From Anaeroplasmataceae bacterium (GTDB lineage: Bacteria; Bacillota_I; Bacilli_A; Acholeplasmatales; Anaeroplasmataceae), in the NCBI GenBank assembly GCA_020024985.1, contig JAHHSW010000070.1:1-5609 (forward strand): a stretch of 5,609 nucleotides of DNA, given 5' to 3'. Shown piece after piece: positions 1 to 4,689 of the stretch. Below the pieces are notes generated by a model. It was not told where the DNA came from. It saw only the letters and a program-made list of their open reading frames with translations, and ran no database searches. Each line of letters opens with the position of its first letter. Within the stretch, counting starts at the first letter, position 1. The translations under genes were made by a program, and so were the position numbers.

Positions 1-46
1 AAAGTACTACTTTATGTATTGCTACAAAAAAGTAGTACTTTGTCAA
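1..46 (-). promoter_or_regulatory. Putative regulated promoter with two palindromic operators, for a gene beyond the left edge
   Basis: Two perfect 6+1+6 palindromes of the form AAAGTA-N-TACTTT lie at 1-13 (centre C) and 29-41 (centre G), 28 bp centre to centre. Because each is a palindrome, together they also make a 13-bp perfect inverted repeat with a 15-bp loop. On the minus strand a perfect sigma-A -35, TTGACA (41-46), overlaps the outer edge of the right-hand palindrome. No good -10 sits 16-19 bp away: the best 17-bp candidate is AGCAAT at 18-23, which matches only the last three bases. Two matched dyads beside a -35 are typical of a repressor- or activator-controlled promoter, so I infer that a regulated minus-strand gene starts just left of the window. 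Alternatives are an RNA hairpin, or the 3' end of a plus-strand gene. The regulator family is not identifiable. Confidence 0.5.
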
Positions 47-53
47 CGCTCTG

Positions 54-86
54 AAAGGAAAATCAAAAAATGATTTTCCTTTTTTT
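54..86 (+). terminator. A/T-rich hairpin with T-run, terminator-like on the plus strand
   Basis: A perfect 12-bp stem pairs 54-65 with 71-82 around an AAAAA loop. It runs into a T tract at 80-86 on the plus strand, the form of an intrinsic terminator for plus-strand transcription. On the minus strand the stem is followed by CAGAGC with no U-run, so it should be a poor terminator for the SRP RNA upstream. No plus-strand gene is established here, although two plus-strand frames are open from the left edge and stop at 52-54 and 71-73, so a convergent gene ending here is possible. It may also simply insulate the SRP RNA from the promoter at the left edge. Confidence 0.45.
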
Positions 87-90
87 ACGT

Positions 91-111
91 CATAAAATAA
101 AAGCGCCTAAA
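91..111 (-). terminator. Probable SRP RNA terminator (closing stem plus U-rich tail)
   Basis: The 3' strand of the SRP RNA closing stem (about 101-111) is followed on the minus strand by TTATTTTATG, giving CGCTTTTATTTTATG at the end of the RNA. A G/C-containing closing stem followed by an interrupted U-run is enough to act as an intrinsic terminator and would release the RNA near 95-101. The U-run is broken by A residues, so efficiency is uncertain. Confidence 0.45.
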
Positions 112-189
112 CCACATTACCCACTAGCTTAAGGCTGCTACCTTCCGATCCTGACCTGGTTCACCGTGAATAATTGATTTAGGACGCTT
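101..189 (-). ncRNA. ffs: Bacterial small-type SRP RNA (4.5S / scRNA)
   Basis: This is the RNA of the signal recognition particle. It binds Ffh (SRP54 M domain) and FtsY and directs membrane protein targeting. Read on the minus strand it carries the universal helix 8 core: GTGAACCAGGTCAGG, then a GGAA tetraloop (143-146), then AGGTAGCAGCC, matching the E. coli 4.5S core nearly base for base. The ends close on each other as AAGCGTCCTAAA with TTTAGGCGCTT, with one bulged base, which sets the limits at about 101-189 and a length near 89 nt. There is no Alu domain, unlike the roughly 270-nt RNA of Bacillus. It lies directly downstream of tadA, as scr does in B. subtilis, where dnaX follows. The gene beyond the left edge could be dnaX, but this window does not show it. 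Confidence 0.96.
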
Positions 190-192
190 ATA

Positions 193-221
193 ATTCTAGC
201 ATAAACATCTATTAATTTCAA
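193..221 (-). promoter_or_regulatory. Sigma-A promoter of the SRP RNA gene
   Basis: On the minus strand: TTGAAA (216-221), a 17-bp spacer, then TAGAAT (193-198), preceded by TGC, which makes an extended -10. Predicted initiation falls at about 186-189, exactly the 5' end of the folded SRP RNA. The -35 begins 7 bp after the tadA stop codon. The strength of the site fits an abundant stable RNA. Confidence 0.85.
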
Positions 222-228
222 GTATAAG

Positions 229-687
229 TTATTTCTTACTCCTTAAGTCCTTGAAAAATAAGGTAATAATATCAGAGCACTCCTTAGCTAGGACTCCTCC
301 TCTAATATCAACCTCGTGATTAAATTTTATATCAAAAACATTAGTAATACTTTTATGAGTACCAAAGCGATAATCTAAGGCTCCATAAACAACCTTAGGA
401 ATACGAGATTGTATAATAGCACCACTACACATTATACAGGGCTCTAGGGTTACATAAAGTGTACAGCCAAGAAGCCTCCAGTCTCCTAATTTCTTACAGG
501 CCTTTTTTATAGCCAATATTTCTGCGTGAGCTAAGGTCATACCAAGCTTTTCTCTTTGATTATAGCCTCTCGCTATTATTTTATCGTCCTTAACAATTAC
601 ACAGCCAATTGGAACCTCTCCTATATCATATGCCTTTTTAGCCTCTACTAGGGCCTCCCTCATATAACATTCGTCTTCTCTATTCAT
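229..687 (-). CDS. tadA: tRNA-specific adenosine deaminase (A34 to I34)
   Basis: A cytoplasmic zinc deaminase that converts adenosine 34 of tRNA-Arg(ACG) to inosine so that one tRNA reads several Arg codons. The 152-residue protein has the CDA-fold signature: HAE at 54-56 (His54 binds zinc, Glu56 is the proton shuttle) and PCIMC at 83-87 (Cys84 and Cys87 bind zinc). Asn43 lies in the usual substrate loop. The N-terminus (YMREALVEAKKA, then GEVPIGCV) and the C-terminal FFKDLRSKK match TadA rather than cytidine or guanine deaminases. The frame is open up to 750, but that extension lies inside tdk and adds residues that TadA homologues lack. ATG at 685-687 gives the family-like start MNREDECYM. 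It overlaps the tdk stop by 8 nt, so the genes are probably translationally coupled. The AGAG upstream is only a weak ribosome site, which fits coupling. Confidence 0.95.
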   Translation of the reverse strand: MNREDECYMREALVEAKKAYDIGEVPIGCVIVKDDKIIARGYNQREKLGMTLAHAEILAIKKACKKLGDWRLLGCTLYVTLEPCIMCSGAIIQSRIPKVVYGALDYRFGTHKSITNVFDIKFNHEVDIRGGVLAKECSDIITLFFKDLRSKK

Positions 688-1270
688 CTTCTCTATGTAA
701 AACCTTATGGCAGCAACGGCATCTTGCCTCATATGAATCATTTGCTCCAACTAAAATAATTGGATCATCATAGTAAGCAGGCTTACCATCAATGATTCTT
801 TGAGTACGAGTAGCATTCTCTCCACATACTGAGCAGATAGCTGTAAGCTTAGTAACTGTTTCACTTATAGCAAGGATAGGTCCAACGATACCAAATGGCT
901 CACCTCTAAAGTCAGTGTCTAAGCCAGCACATATGACTCTATAGCCCTCCTCAGCAAATTCCATAATATATTTAATAAGGCTTTCATCAAAGAACTGAAC
1001 CTCATCAATAACAATAGCCTGAGTTTCAGGCTTTAAATGCCTTCTAATATCACTACCATGACTAATTGAAATAGCCTTTAAGGCCTTTTTATTATGGCTT
1101 ACTATTTCAGTAGTTGAATATCTATTATCAATGGCTGGCTTAAAAATCATGTAATGCTTTTTAGCATAATCCATTCTTTTTACTCTTCTAATAAGCTCCT
1201 CAGTTTTACCTGCAAACATAGGTCCAACGATAGACTCGACCCAGCCCCTTTTACCTTCATAATAGTTCAT
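680..1270 (-). CDS. tdk: Thymidine kinase, type II (TK1-like)
   Basis: Phosphorylates thymidine (and deoxyuridine) with ATP in the cytosol as the first step of pyrimidine deoxynucleoside salvage. The family is a tetramer inhibited by dTTP. The 196-residue protein has the P-loop GPMFAGKT at 16-23, SHN at 58-60, and DEVQFF at 89-94 with the presumed catalytic base Glu90. The structural zinc site is Cys146-x2-Cys149 with Cys184-x2-Cys187. The lasso loop that covers the nucleoside base is present, including GANDSYEARC at 175-184. Length and all motifs are normal, so it should be active. The ATG at 1268-1270 follows GTGAGG (1281-1286) by 10 nt. It is the first gene of a two-gene unit with tadA, behind its own promoter. 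rpmE-tdk adjacency is also known in Bacillus. Confidence 0.97.
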   Translation of the reverse strand: MNYYEGKRGWVESIVGPMFAGKTEELIRRVKRMDYAKKHYMIFKPAIDNRYSTTEIVSHNKKALKAISISHGSDIRRHLKPETQAIVIDEVQFFDESLIKYIMEFAEEGYRVICAGLDTDFRGEPFGIVGPILAISETVTKLTAICSVCGENATRTQRIIDGKPAYYDDPIILVGANDSYEARCRCCHKVLHREDE

Positions 1271-1307
1271 TTCATTATAACCTCACTTTTTAAAAATAAC
1301 TATATAG

Positions 1308-1336
1308 ATTATAGCATATGAGGGTAAATAAAGTAA
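1308..1336 (-). promoter_or_regulatory. Promoter of tdk-tadA
   Basis: On the minus strand a consensus TATAAT (1308-1313) is preceded by TGC (extended -10) and, after a 17-bp spacer, a weak -35 TTACTT (1331-1336). Predicted initiation near 1301 gives a leader of about 30 nt containing the GTGAGG ribosome site. The extended -10 probably compensates for the poor -35. No operator-like dyad is visible. The rest of the 1271-1388 gap holds nothing else I can support. Confidence 0.75.
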
Positions 1337-1388
1337 GTGTGAAAGCAATGAAAATGCTAGCCTATACTGCTAACTATTTTTAACTAAG

Positions 1389-1413
1389 AAAAAAAGCCCA
1401 CTAGTGTGAGCTT
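1389..1413 (-). terminator. Intrinsic terminator of rpmE
   Basis: An 8-bp stem (1394-1401 with 1406-1413, one G-T wobble) closes a TAGT loop (ACTA on the minus strand) and ends in seven T on the minus strand (1389-1395). It begins 17 bp after the rpmE stop codon and separates rpmE, and any glnA read-through, from tdk. Confidence 0.88.
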
Positions 1414-1430
1414 GATTCTTAATTCTAAAA

Positions 1431-1637
1431 TTACTTCTTTAAGTTGTAGCGCTTATTGAACTTCTCAACTCTACCATCTGCCTGAGTAAATGCTTGCTTA
1501 CCAGTATAGAATGGATGACAATTTGAGCAAGTATCAACACGAATCTCGTCTAATACAGAACCAGATTCGAATGTGCTACCACATGTAGTACAAGTTACAG
1601 TAACTGTCTTGTAATTTGGATGAATATTCTTCTTCAT
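1431..1637 (-). CDS. rpmE: 50S ribosomal protein L31, zinc-binding (C+) form
   Basis: A small protein of the large ribosomal subunit that forms part of the bridge between subunits. The 68-residue product begins [10 protein letters not shown], the canonical L31 start. Four cysteines, Cys16-x2-Cys19 and Cys37-x2-Cys40, form the zinc site, so this is the zinc-containing C+ type rather than the zinc-free paralogue made under zinc limitation. The conserved HPFYTGKQ follows at 41-48. The frame is open to an ATG at 1686-1688, but that codon lies at or upstream of the predicted transcription start and adds 17 residues foreign to L31. The ATG at 1635-1637 has a strong ribosome site. The gene has its own promoter and terminator, so it is probably monocistronic. 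In B. subtilis rpmE sits between rho and tdk; here tdk is kept and glnA takes the other side. Confidence 0.97.
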   Translation of the reverse strand: MKKNIHPNYKTVTVTCTTCGSTFESGSVLDEIRVDTCSNCHPFYTGKQAFTQADGRVEKFNKRYNLKK

Positions 1638-1648
1638 GTCTACATACA

Positions 1649-1656
1649 CTCCTTCC
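1649..1656 (-). promoter_or_regulatory. rpmE ribosome-binding site
   Basis: GGAAGGAG on the minus strand ends 11 nt before the ATG at 1637. It rules out the upstream in-frame ATG at 1688 as the main start, because this site lies inside that longer frame. Confidence 0.85.
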
Positions 1657-1660
1657 AGCC

Positions 1661-1675
1661 ATGACACTAGGTCAT
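1661..1675 (-). promoter_or_regulatory. Small hairpin in the rpmE leader (possible L31 autoregulatory site)
   Basis: In the roughly 48-nt leader between the promoter and the ribosome site is a perfect 5-bp dyad, ATGAC-N5-GTCAT. L31 leaders that bind the protein itself are known or proposed in several bacterial groups, including Firmicutes, so an autogenous control element is plausible. The stem is short and does not cover the ribosome site, so the assignment is tentative. Confidence 0.3.
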
Positions 1676-1691
1676 AGAAAGTTTCCAATAT

Positions 1692-1720
1692 ATTTTATCA
1701 TAGTCGCTTGTATATATCAA
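1692..1720 (-). promoter_or_regulatory. Promoter of rpmE
   Basis: On the minus strand: TTGATA (1715-1720), a 17-bp spacer, then TAAAAT (1692-1697), preceded by TGA as an extended -10. Predicted initiation is near 1685. It lies in the 120-bp gap between the glnA stop and the rpmE ATG. No intrinsic terminator is visible after glnA, so glnA transcripts may read into rpmE. Confidence 0.85.
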
Positions 1721-1757
1721 GTACTTTAATAATTTTCTTATTTTTTTAATTTTCAGA

Positions 1758-3110
1758 TTAGTATCTCTTAATATACTTATTAATTTCCCATTCTGAAACG
1801 TGTCTATGATACTCGTTCCATTCAAGCTCCTTAGCCACATTCATCTTATGAACAGTGTGCTCACCCATAGCTTCCTTAATAACCTCATCCTTATTGAAGG
1901 CTAAAATTGCCTCATGAAGATTAGCAGGTAATGACTCAACTCCAATAGCAAGCCTTTCCTCCTCTGTCATCTTATAAAGATTATCATAGATTGCAGGAGC
2001 CATCTTACAGTTGCCCTCGATTCCATCAAGTCCAGCTCTTAAAATAGCCGCAATTGCTAAATATGGATTAGCACAAGCATCAACAGATCTAACCTCAGTA
2101 CGAGTCTTCATACCACGAGCAGCTGGTATACGAATTAGTGTTGATCTATTACTATCACTCCAGCTAATATAGCATGGTGCCTCATAGCCTGGAACGATTC
2201 TCTTATATGAATTAACAATTGGATTTGTAATTAAGCAGAAGCCCTTAGCGTGAGCAAGAATTCCACTTATCCACTTATTAGCTACCTCACTAAGCTTATT
2301 ATCTGTGCTTTCATCATAGAAGGCGTTCTTGCCATTCTTATCAAGTAAGCTACAGTTAACATGCATACCAGATCCAGCAATACCCTCTACTGGCTTTGGC
2401 ATAAAGGTTGCGTGAAGCCCGTGACGACGAGCAATATTTTTAACAACAAGCTTAAAGGTTTGAACATTGTCACAAGCCTCTATAGCTGAATCAAATTTAA
2501 AGTTAATTTCATGCTGGCCTGTTGCTACCTCATGATGAGCAGCCTCTACAACGAAGCCTAAATGCTGAAGCTCTAATACAATATCACGTCTACAATCCTC
2601 AGCACAATCAACAGGAGCTAAATCAAAGTAGCTACCATTATCATTAAAATCTAGAGTAGGGTTACCCTTACTATCTAGCTTAAATAGGAAAAATTCAGGC
2701 TCAACACCACAGTTCATAGCCTTAAAGCCTAGCTTCTCCATATGCTCTAGATTTCTCTTTAAAATACCTCTAGGATCCCCATCAAATGGAATATGCTCAC
2801 CATTTTCACCAGGACGATATACGTCACAAATGAATCTTGCCACCTTACCATAGGTACCATCCTCCCAGCTTAACACAAGGAAGGTATCTAAATCAGGATG
2901 TAAAAACATATCAGCCTCATAAATTCTTACAAAGCCTTCAATAGATGATCCATCAAACATAACCTCATTATTAAGTGCATCATCAAGCCTACTAACAGGT
3001 ATTTCTACATTCTTCAGCATGCCAAGCATATCTGTAAACATCATTCTAATATATTTAATATTTTCTTCCTCACAGATTTTTTTGATATCCGCTTTCTTTA
3101 AACCCTTCAT
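1758..3110 (-). CDS. glnA: Glutamine synthetase, type I (alpha class)
   Basis: Makes glutamine from glutamate, ammonia and ATP in the cytosol as a dodecamer, the main entry of ammonia into metabolism. The 450 residues match the GSI-alpha length (B. subtilis 444). The N-terminal beta-grasp domain includes [12 protein letters not shown] at 51-62. Metal and substrate ligands appear as Glu138 (PEFF), Glu194 and Glu201 ([10 protein letters not shown]), His250 (GSGMH), Arg304 (NSYKR), the flap Glu310 (GYEAP), Arg322 ([10 protein letters not shown]), and Glu339 and Arg341 (TEVRS). Arg62 matches the B. subtilis residue that confers glutamine feedback inhibition. The adenylylation-site region of the enterobacterial beta class is absent, so control should be by feedback and transcription. 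The ATG follows AAAGGGG (3117-3123) by 6 nt. Unlike B. subtilis there is no glnR beside it, and I find no good TGTNA-N7-TNACA GlnR box. Confidence 0.98.
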   Translation of the reverse strand: MKGLKKADIKKICEEENIKYIRMMFTDMLGMLKNVEIPVSRLDDALNNEVMFDGSSIEGFVRIYEADMFLHPDLDTFLVLSWEDGTYGKVARFICDVYRPGENGEHIPFDGDPRGILKRNLEHMEKLGFKAMNCGVEPEFFLFKLDSKGNPTLDFNDNGSYFDLAPVDCAEDCRRDIVLELQHLGFVVEAAHHEVATGQHEINFKFDSAIEACDNVQTFKLVVKNIARRHGLHATFMPKPVEGIAGSGMHVNCSLLDKNGKNAFYDESTDNKLSEVANKWISGILAHAKGFCLITNPIVNSYKRIVPGYEAPCYISWSDSNRSTLIRIPAARGMKTRTEVRSVDACANPYLAIAAILRAGLDGIEGNCKMAPAIYDNLYKMTEEERLAIGVESLPANLHEAILAFNKDEVIKEAMGEHTVHKMNVAKELEWNEYHRHVSEWEINKYIKRY

Positions 3111-3141
3111 AATTATCCCCTTTATATTAAAATTTAATCCC

Positions 3142-3180
3142 TTACAAAGGCTATTATACTATAAGTTTTAACTTTGTAAA
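3142..3180 (-). promoter_or_regulatory. glnA promoter framed by an 8-bp inverted repeat (candidate operator)
   Basis: On the minus strand: TTTACA (3175-3180), a 16-bp spacer, then a consensus TATAAT (3153-3158), with predicted start near 3146. A perfect 8-bp inverted repeat flanks it. One arm (3172-3179) covers the -35 and the other (3142-3149) covers the start site, with arm centres 30 bp apart. A second dyad, AAGTT-N2-AACTT, lies in the spacer just downstream of the -35. The geometry suits a DNA-binding regulator of nitrogen metabolism, but the half-site order is not that of the GlnR/TnrA consensus. The promoter call is firm; the operator role is inference. Confidence 0.7.
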
Positions 3181-3183
3181 CCC

Positions 3184-3215
3184 AAAAAATAAATGATACC
3201 CGAAAGTATCATTTA
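3184..3215 (-). terminator. Intrinsic terminator of the PAP2-ApbE-Gx operon
   Basis: A perfect 10-bp stem (3190-3199 with 3206-3215) encloses the six-base loop TTTCGG on the minus strand and runs into T6 (3184-3189). The upstream arm contains the last codons and the TGA stop of the Gx-family gene, so the gene ends inside its own terminator. It sits 3 bp from the glnA -35. Confidence 0.93.
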
Positions 3216-3745
3216 AAATCGACAGTATTTACGTCTAAATATTTAGCTGTTATACCTCTTTTTAGGTATACCCTAGCAGCAATTCCTGTAATCAAGCCAG
3301 AGCCAATAGCAATTAAGGATAGAGCTGGAATAGCAACTACTACCTCATTAATATCTATTAATACCATAAGAGATAATATTTGTCCTGCCATATGAAATAC
3401 TGCCCCTAAAATTGAAACTATTACAATACTAAAGCCCTTGAATCTAGAGAACAATAGCATTATACAGAAGGATGCAAGCATTCCAAATAGTGATAAAAAG
3501 AAAATAGGACTAGCAATAGTACCCTTAATTAGGGCTACTATTAATACTCTTACCATATCAACTAAAAAAGCTTCATATGGCTTAAATTCATATAACATTA
3601 TAAGTATTATTATATTAGCGAGACCAAGCTTTATATCAGGTATTACAAGGGGAATAAAGCCTTCTAATATCGATATTACCACAGTCATCGCTGTAAGCAT
3701 GGCTATAACTAGCCATCTTTTTAGTTTTTCGTTAATAAGAATCAC
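3209..3745 (-). CDS. Gx transporter family / heptaprenyl diphosphate synthase component I-like membrane protein
   Basis: A 178-residue integral membrane protein with about five hydrophobic segments (roughly 11-33, 41-52, 59-75, 79-100, 104-130 and 134-159, some possibly paired). It carries the family hallmark IPDIKLGLANI at 35-45, whose LGLANI element and Gly-rich helices typify the group annotated as Gx transporter or Hpre_diP_synt_I. The name from B. subtilis HepS component I is historical; many members resemble small substrate-binding membrane components and their substrate is unproven. The gene starts with GTG (3743-3745) that overlaps the TGA of the ApbE-like gene (3742-3744), implying coupled translation. 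A membrane partner of the ApbE-like lipoprotein, for example moving a flavin, quinone precursor or prenyl lipid, is my inference. The terminator overlaps its stop codon. Confidence 0.85.
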   Translation of the reverse strand: MILINEKLKRWLVIAMLTAMTVVISILEGFIPLVIPDIKLGLANIIILIMLYEFKPYEAFLVDMVRVLIVALIKGTIASPIFFLSLFGMLASFCIMLLFSRFKGFSIVIVSILGAVFHMAGQILSLMVLIDINEVVVAIPALSLIAIGSGLITGIAARVYLKRGITAKYLDVNTVDFK

Positions 3746-4689
3746 TCCTTACCTTTAATACTATCAAATACTACCTGTTTATCTTTAAATATTATAACCT
3801 CTAAATCTAGCTTCTTAACCTCATCAATTTCCATTAAAAATAAGGCAGTTGAATAGACATCGCCTTTTAATGGTGAATCAATATTAATGGTTATACCATC
3901 CATATTATTTACAGGATAGCCTGTAAATGGTGAAATCAGATGATGATAAAGCTCATTATCGATTATTACATTTTGCATTTCAACGCTTGAGGTTGCAAGA
4001 GAAATATTTTTTCCAGTAACATTTGTGCCTAATTTGCCTGTTAATGGCTCTGTTACACCAATATTAAAATCTCTACCCGCCTTATCACCGCAAATAATAT
4101 TACTTCTACCAGCATTAACTAAATAGCCTGTAACCTTATTTTTTTCTAAATAGTCCTTAACTAGCTCTGTTGCATAGCCCTTAGCCATACCACCTAAATC
4201 AAGGTTACCATCACCAATAAGGGTAAGCTTATTTCCTTCAATTTTAATGCTGGTCTTATTCATTATTTCAACCTCAGCTTTAATTAAAGCCTTATCTGGA
4301 AGCTTTTTATCTCTAATAGCGTCCTTCCAAATATGACTAAGCCTACCAATGAATGGATTAAAATAGCCCTTAGTTTCATCCTTTAGCTCAAGAGCCTTAG
4401 TAACCATATCCACTAATAAAGGATTTGCCACTACCTCTCTTTTTTGATTTAAATCATAAACAGAGTTTCGGCTTGGATTTGAGCTAAAATCACTAGATAC
4501 TCGGTCTACACTTTGATAAATACTTTTTATCTCACTATAATGCTCCATATAATTACTTTCATTATAGAAGGTTACATCAATCATGGTATCTAAGGCATGA
4601 ATTGGTGCTGTGTATTGTATAGCTACTGCATTACATCCGCTTAGTGTAAATATAAGCAGTGCAAATAAAACTAAAATTAGCTTTTTCAT
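3742..4689 (-). CDS. ApbE-like FAD:protein FMN transferase, predicted lipoprotein
   Basis: ApbE enzymes cleave FAD and attach FMN to a Thr/Ser of extracytoplasmic redox proteins. The 315 residues start with a lipoprotein signal (KK, hydrophobic 4-16, lipobox LSGC), with Cys19 as the predicted lipidated residue, so the mature domain faces outside. The signature DLGGMAKGYA is at 164-173. The magnesium-site pattern D-x3-T is kept as Asp277 and Thr281 (GDVYSTALF). Three normally conserved patches differ: NAGG-type becomes NAGRSNI (192-198), SGDY-type becomes SSVE (234-237), and HIxDPxTG becomes HLISPFTG (250-257) with Ser for Asp. It may be a divergent transferase or a flavin-binding relative with changed activity. 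The ATG touches the PAP2 stop (TAAATG), with AGAGGA just upstream. No FMN-binding target protein is in the window. Confidence 0.88.
   Translation of the reverse strand: MKKLILVLFALLIFTLSGCNAVAIQYTAPIHALDTMIDVTFYNESNYMEHYSEIKSIYQSVDRVSSDFSSNPSRNSVYDLNQKREVVANPLLVDMVTKALELKDETKGYFNPFIGRLSHIWKDAIRDKKLPDKALIKAEVEIMNKTSIKIEGNKLTLIGDGNLDLGGMAKGYATELVKDYLEKNKVTGYLVNAGRSNIICGDKAGRDFNIGVTEPLTGKLGTNVTGKNISLATSSVEMQNVIIDNELYHHLISPFTGYPVNNMDGITINIDSPLKGDVYSTALFLMEIDEVKKLDLEVIIFKDKQVVFDSIKGKE
3743..3756 (-). promoter_or_regulatory. Unusual overlapping start site of the Gx-family gene
   Basis: On the minus strand AAAGG (3752-3756) lies 6 nt before GTG (3743-3745) and supports that start. A stronger AAGGAG (3745-3750) shares its last G with the GTG and is too close for it; it would instead suit an ATT codon three codons in, at spacing 8. 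No ATG occurs before codon 16, which lies in the first membrane helix. I take GTG as the start, coupled to termination of the upstream gene. Confidence 0.65.

Noticed and set aside
688..750. Upstream extension of tadA to an ATG at 750
   Set aside because: It lies wholly within tdk, adds 21 residues absent from TadA homologues, and the ATG at 687 gives the family-typical N-terminus.
1638..1688. Upstream extension of rpmE to an ATG at 1688
   Set aside because: The codon is at or before the predicted transcription start, the extension contains the ribosome site for the ATG at 1637, and L31 proteins begin MKK-IHP.
1681..1757. Intrinsic terminator after glnA
   Set aside because: The sequence is A/T rich with short T-runs but I find no stem of useful length before them on the minus strand.
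3111..3208. GlnR/TnrA box (TGTNA-N7-TNACA) at the glnA promoter
   Set aside because: The TTACA and TGTAA half-sites present are in the reverse order and 22 bp apart; neither has a partner at the required 7-bp spacing.
3438..3758. Plus-strand open frame of 106 codons
   Set aside because: It lies antisense to the Gx-family gene, crosses into the ApbE-like gene, has no family resemblance, and its composition is that expected of a shadow of a membrane protein gene.
3742..4689. Alternative genetic code with TGA as Trp
   Set aside because: TGA ends the ApbE-like gene exactly at an overlapping start and ends the Gx gene inside a terminator, while Trp residues are written TGG, so TGA acts as a stop.
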